A stretch of DNA of 64,000 nucleotides, from assembly GCF_036898095.1 (NCBI RefSeq), contig NC_090750.1:94851546-94915545 (forward strand), read 5' to 3'. The stretch is from Palaemon carinicauda (lineage: Eukaryota; Arthropoda; Malacostraca; Decapoda; Palaemonidae). Within the stretch, counting starts at the first letter, position 1. Every line of letters begins with the position of its first letter. The notes below the pieces were generated by a model. That model searched no databases, had not been told where the DNA came from, and saw only the letters and a program-made list of their open reading frames with translations. A program made the position numbers and the translations under genes. Shown piece after piece: positions 45,149-57,728 of the stretch.

Positions 45149-46650
45149 GAATATTTAGAGAGAGAGAGAGAGAGAGATCAGCTGTTGAAAAGTAATGGAA
45201 TGCACAGTTTTTGTTTATCTATTTAAAAGAAACAATTATTATCGAGATATTTAAGTTTTTAGTTTATAAAACAAGCTGTATTTCTGTTTACAAAAGTATA
45301 GATAACACACCGCGCAAGAAATAACATAAAAGAAGCTACGAGTCTTAAACGATGTTGAAAAATATAGTAAAAATACAAATTACTTCTAGATTTAATTTTT
45401 TAAAAATTTTATTGTAGATTGTATTTGGTTTTTATACTGTTTAATGTGTTGATCTTCAGTCCCTTACTCAAAATTTTCATTTTATTAAAGTGACGGTGCC
45501 CTGCACCCAGCAGGGATTATAGGCTAGAAATTGCTTATAAGATGGAGAAGTTGTCAAGAGAAAAGTTACTCACAGCCTGTTTCGTTGGTAAAACTTCTTC
45601 CTGTACACTGATGAGTAATTCAAGCATGCCCTACTACATGTAGGGCTTAGAGAGGCTAACTAGAATTGCAGTCACGCAGTATAGGTACTGCCATGAATAA
45701 GGGATGTTCTACATATGCTACTGCATTGTGATGTAGTTAAATTAGAGAGCAAAAACATAATTATAAGTATACTGCTAATATAACAATGTAAGTTTCCTTG
45801 TTAGCTTCCATAAATGACTATATGAGTAAGATTAAGAGCAAATGAAACTAGGAAATAAAGCAAAAGATACAAGATTGAATGGTAGAGTTTAGTGATCTCC
45901 ATGTCTATCCAGGAAAAACCATAAAATACTCGGAAAAGGCGCAATCTAGAGACTCCCAAGTATTCCAGGGAAAAAAGAAATAATGATAGTGAGAGTACTG
46001 ACTGAGAATTATGCCAAAGTCAGAGCAACTTCAACTGTGTGTTTTATTTCATAATTATTCTTATCACTGAGATGTTTTCCCATCATAGTGTAATTGCCTT
46101 TTTTCATATATTGACACAGAGTTTCCATAGATAGTGCTTCACATGATCATCCCCAGAAACAAGTGAACATAAAGTGGCATAGAAAAGTTTCAGAGATAGC
46201 CAAACTTTAAGCGTTGCCAATGACCAAACCCGATTGACTGTTCATGCAGATAATGAACCACAGTGTTACAGGGTTTTCCTTTAAGCTTGAAGTTTTCTTA
46301 TGTCAATCCTGGATAGGAACAGTTTTGGTTATACAGAACAGTAAGGGGATGATGACGACTCGGTAAACTTTATCTTAGCACAATACTGTACTGTAATCTT
46401 ACTGAGTCCAGTACGTAGTGTACATGTGTGCAAACGTACTGTACACTGTACATATGATTATAAACTGTTGTAGAAACCAAATTAAAACAATATTAGGCAG
46501 TATTTACTGCGTCAATCATCAGCTCGGCCAACCGCTCGTGGTATTGGGCAGTGACTTTTTAGTTTAGGAGTTAGCCCACCCTAGTGTAGTATTTATTTAC
46601 GAAAATTTGCTTATCACTCCTGTGTCTGTAACCTATCGCGAATAACGAGG
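45149..46650. other. AT-rich intergenic sequence, no recognisable gene
   Basis: Apart from the GA run at 45157-45178 I see no coding frame, RNA gene or known repeat family here. Confidence 0.6.
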
Positions 46651-46806
46651 CTTGACTGTACTCCTAGAATAGTGACTGCTATTCAGTGTTCCAGCGCTGC
46701 CAAGCTCGCAACTTTCTTTTCCGTGGTAAAGTTGCCCTCCACCTTTGACAACCAGCAATCTTCCAACTTGCAGGTAGAATCGCCAACAACCAGCGACAAG
46801 TCTCGA

Positions 46807-47372
46807 AGGCCTTGCCTCTTGGGATGGTCATTTTCGACTTCCTTCAACGGAATATCTCCTCTAGCGAGGATTATAGTGCAGCCGACTACGACCCTCACTG
46901 CAAGCAAGTACATTGCTCTTTGCAGCAAGACTCTCCTTCTCTATTCGTCATTGCTAGACTTATTATTTAGTGTAAGAGTTAGCACTACATCATCAGAGCT
47001 AGCTCTCTTGTCAGTGATAGCACACAGGTGTACGCTACTTCAATGTGCAGAGGCCTTGACTCTTAGGATGGTCATTTCCGACTTCCTTTGACGGAGTTTT
47101 TCCTCTGGCGAGGATCATAGTGCAGGCGACTATGACCCTCACTGCAATCGTGCACATTGCTCTTTCCTGGGAGACTACTTTTCTACTCGTCATTCACAAT
47201 AGGGCTCAAGCATTATTACTTCAACGATTGCTTTTTGAGTCTCCTAGTGAGGCTACTCATCTAGACGACACACACCAGATTCTTTATTTAGTGTAAGAGC
47301 TAGCGCTACCGCATCAACGCTAACTTTCTCGTCCACAGTTGCACACAGGTGTGTGCTATTTCGATGTGCTCT
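46807..47372 (+). repeat. Diverged tandem duplication of about 245 bp
   Basis: Unit 1 (46807-47050) and unit 2 (47051-47372) both start AGGCCTTG and share GCGAGGATYATAGTGCAG, ACCCTCACTGCAA, TTATTTAGTGTAAGAG and GCACACAGGTGT. Unit 2 has an extra stretch of about 78 bases. This may be the leader or gag region of relic A8, but no gag motif was recognised between 46650 and 48430. 47373-48430 shows nothing I can name. Confidence 0.65.
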
Positions 47373-48431
47373 CAACGGCAGCAGCACACAGCACTTCATT
47401 CTATGGGCTCTCTTGGTCATGCTACTTTGATAGTGCTTACCACATCATGCAATTGAGAGAGTTTACAACACACTCTCGTCTTGGAACATAAACCAGCACT
47501 CGGCAACAGTAGGAGGGATATACCATTTCTGTCAGCCTTGGTGCTTAATACCTCACTCGCCCCTCGGAAGTTGTTGCAACGGATTTCCGAATCATAAATC
47601 TTTTTAGAACGTCTTCATTTGAGCTTCACCTCTCGACACGACAACTGGAAGTCATGCAGAGGTTTAAAGAGTCTCCAAATGCAGATGTACAGGCTTCTTC
47701 ACTGGCTCACCAGCTCTTGTCAACGTTCACGAACGTTCAACTCTCAAGAACGTTCGACTCAAGATCTACTTTTTTCGCGCATGCGTGCTCACCCATACGC
47801 CACTGTACCTCACCAGGAAGGTAGAACTTAGGCCTACACAGCAATTGCTGAAATAGAGGTCTTCTGATCTCTTGCTCCTGCTACCTTCCCCTGTGATTAG
47901 GGACAAGACTTGGAAAACATTATCGTTCAAGTTAAAGAACTCGTTGGATCACTTCCACAGTTTCAGGTTCCAATTCTATGAAATTCCTCTTGCCCTGTTA
48001 TGCCTACATAGGAAAACAGTCTCTTAGACATAACTCTTTGGGGTTATTCTTTTCATCCCCAAATTTTATAGGGAAATGAGTAAACTCGGGCTTACATTTA
48101 CTGTACGATCTAGAGCAACATAGTTTCGAGGGATCCTCACCTCCATGCACCTTGTCATCATGTTACCGCTGGCCCAGGCTCCCTCAGTACTTGTGTAAAG
48201 CATGTCCTATTCTCCGTCCTCGGGGTTTTCCTCCGGGAAGGCCAATTATGGACAACCCAGAGCTTGACCTTGGTCCTGTTCATCATCCCTCTGACAACAA
48301 CGGTCCCTTATCCTGAGTTATCTCAGCCAACCATGAGACATCCTACCAGCAGGATTCCTTCAGCCTCTGTAGAGAATCCTTTGCTGGATTGTACAGTACC
48401 TCTCACCAAAATCCCATAGTAGAATTGAGGA

Positions 48432-49100
48432 TTGATGTTCACAAGACTCCAGCTCGTGAACAGGTTATCCAAGTTGAATGAAGAGTCTTTTCTCCAATTA
48501 GGGCTTTTGCAAACAGTGTCAGCACGAGGACTCTCCAGATGCACTGATCCCTATGTGGCCGCATACATTCTAAGCAGAGCGCCTCACATAGTGAGCTTCA
48601 AGTGGTCTTCAAATCACCTAGTAGCCAACAAAGTCCTGGCTTTGTGGGGTTCCCCAGAAGGGTACCTGTTCACAATGTCTCTGGAAAACAGGCTCCCATT
48701 CAACAGTTTACCAGTCCTGGATCCCCAGGTCCTCTGGCAGGATGCATTCAAACAACGACGGGATGAAATCAATGTTTATGCCTTTTCCCATTCTGCCTGA
48801 TGAGAAGGATGCTCAACAAGACAAGATCATCCTCAAGCCTAGCAAGGACTCTCATAGCTTTACTATGGCATCATGCAGAATGGTTCCCGGACCTTCTTCA
48901 GTTGCTGACAGAAGATCCAAGAGAACTCCCTCGAAGACACAACCTGCTCGGACAACCACTCGCAAGGATCTTCGACAGAGTTGTAGGACCCCTACGTTTT
49001 CAGGCCTGTAAACTATCCCCACTCAAAGAGGCTTTTCACAGCATGTTACAAGGAGGATGTCTGGACTCCTCCGGATATCTTCAGCTGCCGTTACTAAGCT
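48432..49100 (+). pseudogene. A8 RNase H end and methyltransferase-like remnant
   Basis: Similarity to family A starts near 48560: SRAPHIVSFKWSSNHLVANK corresponds to the end of RNase H, then LALWGSPEGYLF (DLFAT degraded), LWQDAFKQRRDEINVYAF, then a frame change and LLWHHAEWFPDLLQLL. RT proper and most of RNase H are not recognisable upstream. Divergence is clearly larger than among A1 to A4, so this is an old copy. Confidence 0.75.
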
Positions 49101-50054
49101 AAGTGGACTGCTTTTTGTGCTAGGTGTCATGGAAGAGGTATCTGCCGCCCCTCCCGTGTGATACCACTATTCTAGCAATAATGCGGTTCCTTATATACCC
49201 TTAGGAGGGGATACTCCTCTCGGTTTTCAGCGGCGAAAGGCTACCACTCAGTCTTGAGCCTCCCCTTTAGGCTGAAAGGAGTTAACATTTCCTCAATGTT
49301 GGAGTAGTCTCTCCTCATACGGAGTCTACAATGTACCTGTCCTCAGCCAGAGGTTAGACGCCTACACAGAGTATGGACAGTTTATTGCGACCTCAGAAGG
49401 AGCAGCCTAGGTGCGGATTTGTCAGACATTAGTTTTTCTCCTGTCACTTAGGACGACCTTCCAGCTCGCCCTTACCTCGGTCAGAAGAACTAATGAACAA
49501 CATGCCCTTTTTTACGACTTCGACGTCTCCCATTCCCAGGATTGGGGACAAGTAATACTCGACTTCGTTCTTGGGTGTGCTCCAGACCTAAAATTCTGGC
49601 AGCAACGGATTCCAGATTCGAACCCTTCTGGGTTGGGAGTCTTTGTAGTGTAACCGATAATCCAAATCAAAGGGTACTTTGCCAGGGAGAGGCTTGAGAT
49701 GCTATCTCAAGAGAATTACAGGAGCTTGCCCTCAAGTGGCAGCATTCTTCATCAGCCCAGGGAAGGTCAAGGGAAGGATCACCAAGAACATGTTCTCTGC
49801 ATGGATTCGCAAGGTCATAGACCGGATATTGACTGATCCTTCTCCTCTGCCGAGGAGACCTAGAGCTCACGACGTCAAGGGCATGAGTATATCCCTAGTG
49901 TTTAAGAAGAACTACTCTGTGATGCAGGTCCTACAAACAGGTGTGTTGTAGCATCAAACGACCATCACCGCCAACTTCTTGCGAGACATGAACCATAAGA
50001 ACATGGAGACATTCTCCATTGGCCTTGTGGTGGCTAAACAATAAATGATTTAAA
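49070..50054 (+). pseudogene. A8 tyrosine recombinase remnant
   Basis: Old YR. The codon equivalent to the stop of A1-A4 is TCA (serine) near 49242, showing that the stop arose later. Later blocks: CYLKRITGACPQV, ITKNMFSAWIRKVI, RAHDVKG (His kept, catalytic Arg changed to Lys), a stop where the catalytic Trp should be, and TANFLRDM where the Tyr is Phe. Several frameshifts. Confidence 0.75.
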
Positions 50055-50120
50055 GACCTCAGGCTCCTTGATGAACAAGTAGCAGGTGGTGGAGAGCCAA
50101 ATTACCCGGGATTAAGTCAG

Positions 50121-50459
50121 GGGTGAATGGTGGCCTGATTGGTAACGTCTCTGCCTGGTGTTTGCCAGTCGGGCGTTCAAGTCCCGCTCAGACTCGTTAG
50201 TGCCATTAGTGTCTGCAACCTTACCATCCTTGTGAGCTAAGGTTGGGGGGTTTGGGGGAGCCTATAGGTCTATCTGCTGAGTCATCAGCAGCCACTGCCT
50301 GGCCCACCCTGGTCCTAGCTTGGGTGGAGAGGAGGCTTGGGCGCTGATCATATGTAATATGGTCAGTCTCTAGGGCATTGTCTTGATTGCTAGGGCAATG
50401 TCACTGTCCTTTGCCTCTGTCATTCATGAGCGACCTTTAAACCTTTAAAACCTTTAAAT
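50121..50459 (+). mobile_element. tRNA-derived SINE
   Basis: Carries RNA polymerase III promoter boxes in tRNA order: A box TGGCCTGATTGG (50131-50142) and B box CGTTCAAGTCC (50174-50184). A tRNA-unrelated body of about 250 bp follows, and a repeated ACCTTTAAA-type tail (50433-50459). It interrupts the 3' region of relic A8 between TTAAGTCAG and GAATGACTGG. A clean target duplication was not seen. It cannot be a functional tRNA, because there is no matching acceptor stem after the B box. Confidence 0.85.
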
Positions 50460-50814
50460 AGAATGACTGGCACTTTCTTTCTTTCATCTTCCCCTCTTTT
50501 TGGAAACAAAAGTAATTCCCTTGTGTAACATGGTATAAGATATTTATATTTTTTGCGTCCTCATACACCCTGGCGTGGTAGGATTGGGTAACGTCTATGG
50601 TTGATTTAAAGATTCCCACGTTTCTAAGAATACTTACCTAGACTAGTGACACTGCTAGTAACACACAATCACACAGATTGCTCAGGCCATTAACCTTGCT
50701 TTACAGTTACGTGCAGAGCTAGTGTGGGAAAACCCTGGGTGCAAAAACCAACCAGTTGGTTTGGACTTCCGCTCACCTAAATGGTAAGTCTTCCTAAATC
50801 AATCAATCAATCTT

Positions 50815-51147
50815 TACTAAGGTTTGTATTTTGGTGTCGCAATAAATGACAAATTTGGAATTAATGTGTATTTTTGCTAACTATGCAAAGCTGTAGATCT
50901 TTATACACATTGGCCTGCCATCACCTATCCCCTGGTAAGTCCTGCCTGCAACAAATGTGATAATAAAACACATGTGTGAGAGCAGCATACCTGGTACTTT
51001 TCCCCTGACCCGCTAGCTATCAGTGAGGTAGTTACACCTTGCTCAAAGTCTTATGGCTAGTTTCAGCACCGCTGAAAGAATACTCCGTAATAAAGAGCTA
51101 CAGGTTTGTTTAGTTAGGAAAAATACAAATTACTTCCAAATTTGTCA
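50815..51147 (+). repeat. A8 internal complementary region and right ITR
   Basis: Diverged family A end. The ICR joint is at about 50845 (GCAATAAA/TGACAAATTTGG) and the right end, CCAAATTTGTCA, is at 51147. Spacing from ICR to end is the same as in A1. 51148-51372 has two more weak copies of the TTTTTC-T-AACTATACAAACCT string and no gene. Confidence 0.7.
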
Positions 51148-51372
51148 TTTTTTTTAACTGTACAAACCTAAGGCATCTTTAAAAATACTACAAATTTTAA
51201 AAATAATCTGTACTTTTCTTAGCTATACAAACCTAAGTCATCTATACTATATAGGGTTTACTACTAGGTCATTTAGTTATGACCAGAATGAAAGAAGTTG
51301 TGGGATTCTGGTAACAATGTATGGTTAACAGCTATGCCACCCTCAATGGGAAGGAGTGGCTGAGTCAGCGAG

Positions 51373-51750
51373 AAAATGGATTTTGAAACGAAGCGAAAAA
51401 TCTATTTTTGGGCTCAAGCCATGTCGTCCTAATGGAAGGTTCCTATAAGTAGCTTCCAAGGGATATTTGAACTACAGTGATATTCCCAGAGAATTTACCA
51501 TTAGATCTCTAGAATTCTAACTCCTGGCGCGAATATCCTTAAATTTTCTCTTAGGGAAATCTCATAATTCAGGGGATGTATGCTTGATACGACACATAGC
51601 GATCTTCACCCCGAATAGCGTTTTCGCCTCGAGGGGGAAGAGTGGCAAATTTGGAAGGGGAGCCGTTATCAAGGTTACCCTATTTCCCACACTACTATTG
51701 AGTATCAAGATGGCGGTCATTCCTAATTTTGCAGCGATTTCGCCCGGTGG
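51373..51750 (+). repeat. C2 left inverted terminal repeat
   Basis: About 350 bp (GAAAAATCTATTTTTGGGCT through GCCGTTATCAAGGTTACC) present inverted at 59220-59480 and again direct at 59465-59762. Confidence 0.75.
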
Positions 51751-52517
51751 TGTTCCCTGTTGATCTAACGTTTTTGATCTCCAGCTTCTTTTGCCTCTGG
51801 AAAGTTGAGTATTGATTCTTTACAGTGTATATATTTTTAGCTTCTGTTTCACAGTGAAATTAGAGTAATTTATTGTGCTTAGGAGCTAGGCCTGTTACTG
51901 GAGGCACCATGGGCGCTGTCGTTCGTTAGGCATGTGTTATTTAGTTAGCAGAACGCCTTTCCCAGATGCAATACCATTAATAAATTATGAAAGCTATTTA
52001 GGCATAATTATACCAGTAAAGATATTTATGGTATGCATAATTTTCTTCTTTCTTTGTCAATCGTATACGTTAGAGTTTCAGTGATTTAGGTAACCGAGAT
52101 CTCGTCTTGCCTAGGCTACCTAACCAAGGCGATGTAGTATACTTTCAGATATTTCCCCGTTTACCCTTGTGTATCATTTTATTGATTCTAAAGGAGATAG
52201 TATATCTCCTAGAATTATATAACTCGATACTTGTGTCCTGTGGAGAGTTAAGGGTAATCCCTCATCCCCTCTGAATGCCGCCTGCTGCGGCAACCCTTTC
52301 TGGTCTTGCCATAGAGTAGTTCACTCCGGCTTGACTAGGCTAGGGTTTTTCTGTCTCCCACCTTTGTCAGCGAGTGTCCGGCTTTGGTTTTTGACAGAAT
52401 CTCAAAGTATTCAGTCTTTCTGCCGGCGGCAGGGTGAATAGTCACTCCCCTGCTGGCTTATAGCCGCCGGCATAGGAGGCTGAGCCTCCCTAAACAGCAC
52501 AAGACTAGTCCTGTGCT

Positions 52518-52765
52518 GGCAGACCCTAGGCTGGAGAATAGACATTCTTCTACAGCCTAGGATGGCGCCGACACTGAAACGATGTTTCTCCCTTGTTGAG
52601 AGGGGGCGGCAAACCTGCCGGCCCCTCCTAACACTATTTTGGCAGACCCTAGGTTGAAGAATAGACATTCTTCTGCCACCTAGGACGGCGCCGATACTGA
52701 AACAGAGTTTCTCCCTTGTGTAGTGGGGGAGGCAACAATGCCGCCGCCTTCTACACTTTATACAG
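52518..52765 (+). repeat. Tandem duplication of about 122 bp in C2 leader
   Basis: Units 52518-52640 and 52641-52765 start GGCAGACCCTAGG and share AGAATAGACATTCTTCT and GAAAC(G/A)(A/G)(A/G)TTTCTCCC. The surrounding 52250-53140 is rich in GCCGGC-like strings. Confidence 0.7.
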
Positions 52766-53296
52766 GACCCTTTTCCCTGCCCCTCTATGTCCTTTTAGCT
52801 ATGGCCGTCGTCCCGCATTCTCACCGATTGCCGGCGGGTTGGGGGGCCGGCCGGGTTCCTACATAGCAACTGTTTAGTCACTCAGCTTTCCCTTATGGAC
52901 AAGGATCCGGGAAGGTTGTGCCGGCCATGACGGCTGCCGGTGGGAGACCCTTCTGTCACCAAGATTCTTCAGTCCTCCCTTGGACTGCCGACCACAAGTC
53001 CTGTAACCGGGGTACTAACCCGACCGGCAGCATGCCAGCCGGGCCGGCGCTGAGAGGTACTTAGTCGGTGGCATGCCGACTATACCAGTGCCGCCGGGTA
53101 CTTACCAGCCGGCCATATGCCAGCCGGACTATGCCGGCAACGGTACTTTTGGTTGGATGGAAGCCTGAATGATGCATTCTCCCCTTCCATTCTTTCTGGG
53201 GGGAAGGCAGTAAGTTATATACTTACATCCTTATTTAGTGTAAACATACATAGTAATAAGGCAGTCCTTCGCTCCATGCTTTCTCTCTCTCTCTCT

Positions 53297-54130
53297 ATTA
53301 GCTAGTATGCCGGCCAGACTGTGCCGTCAGGGACTAACTATGCCGGCTATATGCAGGCTGAACTACAGTATATGATTATACAGTAGTCAGCTTATTTGCA
53401 GTACAGTATATACTGCAGATAAAAAACTATTGTATATATTATACAGTAGTTATTTTCCAACATATCTTGTGTATCCTTGCCCAGTCTTTTGCTGAGACCA
53501 ATCCTATATTGAAAGAATAGAATTCCTTCAATACTCTGATTAGAAATCAGTTTAAAATTTACCCTACAATATTAAATAATTTAGAAGGGCCAGTGGTAGT
53601 ACACTTTCTATCCTTAAAGGCTAGAACCCTTATCTTTGAGCTTCCCTGATCAGGAAACTCTATGGTTTTAATATTGGAAGGGAAGGTCACAGCAATTGGC
53701 TGAGTGGGATCCACAAGTATGTCTCTTTTCTATTTCTAGTCCAGTCGGCGACATGCCGTCTGGACCGGGCCGCCAGGGGCTAGCCATGTCGGCAATACAC
53801 CTGCTGAACTACAGTATGTGGTTATACAATAGCCAGTATATAAACAGAAAACTTTAGTATTATTATACAGTAGTTAATTTCTAACACATCTTGTGTACCC
53901 TTATACAGGCTTTTGCTGAGACCGAACCTATATTGAAAGGTTAGAATTCCTTCAATACTCTGATTATTAAATAATTAGATGGGTCAGTGGCAGCGTACAC
54001 TTCTTCCATCCCTAGAGGCTGGAACCCTTCTCTTTTGAGTTGCCCTGATAAAGGGAACTCTTTATTTTTGATATTGGGGAGAGGTTACAGCAATTGGCTG
54101 AGGGATACACAAGTATGTGTCTTTCACTAT
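53297..54130 (+). repeat. Tandem duplication of about 430 bp in C2 leader
   Basis: Unit 1 from about 53297 and unit 2 from about 53735 share the order GCCGGC-like start, CTGAACTACAGTAT, CTTTTGCTGAGACC, GAATTCCTTCAATACTCTGATT, CAGTGGYAGYRTACAC, ACAGCAATTGGCTGAG and ACAAGTATGT. Diverged by more than 10 percent by eye. No coding frame. Confidence 0.7.
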
Positions 54131-54260
54131 CCCTTTCTAGCTTACTATCCTAAGCTATAGTAATTAAAATATGATTAATTGCATAATTGTTTATCATTGT
54201 AAATAAACAATTGTACAGTATACTCATATTGTTTTCATTTCTTTACAGGAGGAACCCTAG

Positions 54261-55822
54261 ATGGAATGCGATGCAGTCTTCTGCATTCTTAGGAGTAAGT
54301 ACTTTTACGGTCATAAAGAATGCAAGTCTCATGCCCCCTGCAATATTATTACCGAATCCCTGCAATATTGGGACCCCCAAGTCTGCAATATCTGCCGGAC
54401 CTTAGTGACTAAGGTTTTGATGATCCCAAGTCAATGGAGTCTAGGGATGCAGTACATAAAAAACCACGCAAATGGGTAAGAGGGTTCCAGAAGAACTCTC
54501 CAGGACCATACCTACCTAACGATAGGATGCGTAGCTTACTGTTCCCGAAAGCGAGTAGTGAAATGGTGGTGCCCCAAGCAAGACTCGCACCTCCCTGCGT
54601 CCAGATTGCCATCGAGACAGAGGGCAGGAAAGCACCTCTGGAAGAAGATGACGATGTCACGTCGGAATTCCTTCCGTCTGTGCCGGCCCTGGAGCCGTTA
54701 ACCTCGACGTCTTCACCTTCTACCCCTCTACTGTATTAGACAAAATGAGCCAGTCGCTGGCCTATCTTACGGGTTTAATGGAGAACTTTCGCAAACAAGG
54801 CGAAACAAAAGAAACAAAATTCAAGAGAGAGCTCTGTGAAGCTCCATTCACCACCTCCTGAGGGTCATTCAAGTGACCCAGAGACCAAGACCTCCCGACA
54901 TGCTCCAAAACCAATCCCTGGAGGTATGCGGAGCTTATGCCAATTTTGGATTGCAAACTCTACATCTCAGAGAAGATGGGAGCTGTCCCTATAGACGAAA
55001 TCCGGTTTTGGCCAAGCTTTAACGCTTTCTCTGATTGCTTCATTTGACTGAAGCATGAACCAACGTCAGAAAAAGAGACGGAGCCGTAAGAAGTCATGGT
55101 TTACGATCACGATAAGGCACAGGCTCTCTTGTCAAGTAGCCTGAGAAAGGCGGGTTACTCGGTGTTGAAAGTGTCCGCCTTGAGCAAGGAACACCCTATC
55201 TTTCTTGCTCCTGCTTCAATAGCATTTCCCTTTACATGGAAGGTATTTAAATCTGTTTCCAAGGCAGTGGAGGCAGGCAAACCATGCCCTGCACTTGAGG
55301 AGTGCAGGCCTCTGTCACTAGCCTTACCCATGCAGGAGAAGGATTGGAAGAAGTCCACTTAACCTTCTCAGTAGGGAAACTAGACGCGGACATCGCTGGA
55401 CGACAGTTTAGCGAGAATCTCCCTAACTTTCTGAGTTTCTCTTGTGCAAGGAACAAGAGACAAAGGAGAGACTTGCAGCCTCCTTATTCTTACAAAACTG
55501 CATAGAGATGTGTGCAGCCCAATGATGTACCCCAGACATGCTCATAGTCCTGGCCAAAATGCATATGGCCACCTTAGTAAAAGACCTATATGCCTTTATG
55601 AAGGCTAGGAGAACCTGTAGAGAGTTCGTGTTCGCTGCTGCAATAGTGAAACATGAACCCCGGAAGCTGATATCTAACAACATCTGGGGTAAAGACCCCT
55701 CTCCAAACGAAGTAGTCAAAGAGGTAGTCGAGAAAGCCACCACGGAGAATAGGAACCTTCTCCAGAAGTGGGGCATCTCTTCAAAGAGAAAGTCTAACCC
55801 CAGATGTGGGTCCCCAATCTAA
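54261..55822 (+). pseudogene. C2 gag remnant
   Basis: Begins at ATG 54261, a few bases after the acceptor-like TTCATTTCTTTACAG (54249). The N-terminus is Cys/His-rich (CILRSKYFYGHKECKSHAPC, then CNIC), a likely zinc-binding cluster different from the family A/B type. Further parts in other frames are SPSTPLLY (to 54739), SKEHPIFLAPASIAFPF and ALSLP-like sequence (55096-55362), and the best block, 55538-55822: KDLYAFMKARRTCREFVFAA, HEPRKLISNNIWGKD, NLLQKWGISSKRK. C1 has the same IWG-x-D and HEPxxLL block. Several frame changes. Confidence 0.65.
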
Positions 55823-56154
55823 AAGGAAGACAAAGAAGTCTAGACTTTTTCCACGGTCTGCTCAACAACATCCCACAGTTTCTATGACCGCGGTGCCCCA
55901 GGTAGGCAGTCGAGGAGCTAAACCCTCCGATCAATGGAAGCAAGGAGACGCTTCCGGAAGGAGGGAGGCTCCAATAGAATCATTGGACCTTCGATCCTTG
56001 GGTCCAAGGCTTAATCAAGATTGGACTAGGATGGAAACTAGACATGTCTTCACCATCATTTCCTCAACTCTTCCAACACTCCAACCCAATATTAGAAGAG
56101 TATACCCTGTAGCTCTGGAGCATACAGGTTATAAGGAAAGCAAAGTCCATCAAA

Positions 56155-56700
56155 TTCCAGGGAAGGCTGTTTTGTGTTCCCAAGGAGGACTCAAGAAAAC
56201 TCAGAGTAATTCTAGACTTGTCACCACTCAACAAGTTCATAAGACACAGCAAGTTCAGGATGTTAATCCTTCTACACATAAGGGCCCTATTACAAAAAGA
56301 GGCATTCACAGTCTCGATAGACCTGACAAATGCCTATTGGCATCTTCTGGTCAGTCGCCCCCTCTCCTCCTATCTATGATTCAAGTTACAGAAGATAAAG
56401 TATGTTCTAAGAGCCATACTCTTCGGACTAAACATTGTCCCAAGTATCTTCATGAAATTGGCAGAAGCAGTTGTGAAATAACCACACCTAGAAACTGTTC
56501 AGGTAACAAAGTACCTGGACGACTGGCTGGTGCGGACAGCACCCGAAGTGCCTGGTGTGCAAGCATCCAAAGAAATAACCCAGTTCCTTGAACATCTGGG
56601 ATGCAAAATCAACTTCAAGAAGTCTTGACTCTCTCCAGCTCAGAGGTTTCAATGGCTGGAAAACCATTGTCTCTCCTTTCCCTTAGGGATGAAAAAGGAG
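56155..56700 (+). pseudogene. C2 reverse transcriptase remnant
   Basis: In one frame with three stops: FCVPKEDSRKLRVILDLSPL, KEAFTVSIDLTNAYWHL, a stop, ILFGLNIVPSIFMKLA, a stop, then KYLDDWLVRTAP with the catalytic YLDD at 56512-56523, INFKKS, a stop, and SPAQRFQWLENH. The order matches RT motifs up to the thumb. The frame that is open across 55806-56591 is a shadow. Confidence 0.85.
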
Positions 56701-57049
56701 ATTGCAGGGTCGGTCAAGAGATTACTGTAATCCGACAGGATTTCAAGACGCTAACAGGAAAGAGTACTGAACTCTCTCCAGATCAGAGCAGTGACAGACC
56801 CAGTGCTAAGAGCACAGCTGAAAGATGCGTCAGGAGTCTGGAGAAGATACAATCAAACGCTCGAAGAGATCTAAAATGACCAATATCGGTCTTACTTTGA
56901 TCACTTCTCAACCCATGGTCGAAGGCCAGGACACTAATGAGGACCGTGTCTTTGCAATCACCTCTACCATCGAAGGTCATCCACATGGATACCTCGACGG
57001 AAGAATGTGGATTTCACTCCCATCAAAGGAAAGTCCAAGGGACTTAATC

Positions 57050-57650
57050 ATCTCTGTTCAAGGCTCTTCCCATCTACATTTTGGAAGCCATGGCAGTCCT
57101 GTTGACATTGGGAAAACTCTCCCCACGCAGATCAGCCCTCATCAGGGTGAACTTAGACGGCGAAGTGATAGTGAGATGTCTAAACCGACAAGGCTCGAGA
57201 TCGTCCCATATAATCCATGTGATATTAGCCATCCCTTGCCTAAAGTGATGGCACCTATCAGCAGTTCACTTACAAATGATACACAATGTGACAGCGGATG
57301 CTCTACTCAGGCTCAAGCCGATAGAGTCAGAATGGTCCACAGACGCAGACTTATCCTCTTCCAGATTGGAACAAGTCCTGGAACTGCAGGTCGACCTCTT
57401 CGTGATGAGGGTCATCAAGAAACTACCTTAATATGTAGCCCCATATGGGAACCCTCTAGAGGAGATAACGGACGCCATGTCCCTAGTTTGGAACGGATGG
57501 ACCCGGAAATTCCTGTTCCTTCCATCCAATCTCCTGCTGAAGGTCCTCAACATGCTGAGATCCTTCCAAGGAACGGTTGCTCTTGTGGCTCCTAAATAGC
57601 CCAAGAGCAACTGGTTCCCTCTAGTGAGGGAACTGAGGCTGAGGCTGCCT
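57050..57650 (+). pseudogene. C2 RNase H and methyltransferase-like remnant
   Basis: One frame with few stops: ILEAMAVLLTL (Glu block), VNLDGEVIVRCLNRQGSRSS (second Asp block), HNVTADALLRLKPIESEW (third Asp block), then VDLFVMRVIKKLP, a stop, YVAPYGNPLEEITDAMSL, LNMLRSFQGTVALVAP and a stop. The last part corresponds to the DLFAT and VAP blocks of the DIRS methyltransferase-like domain; the YAFPPF motif is altered to FLFLPS. The first RNase H Asp block lies upstream and is unclear. Confidence 0.75.
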
Positions 57651-57728
57651 CTTGTACCGAACCTAGCACTATCTCAAAGGGTTCAGAAGTTAACTGTCTT
57701 TGATTCATCACAGAGAACCCAAAACCTT

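Noticed and set aside
46672..47091. 139-codon frame as a host gene
   Set aside because: It lies within a tandem duplication, has no motif, and the second unit does not keep the frame.
50131..50190. tRNA gene
   Set aside because: A and B boxes are present, but no acceptor stem and a long unrelated body with a repeated tail; a SINE.
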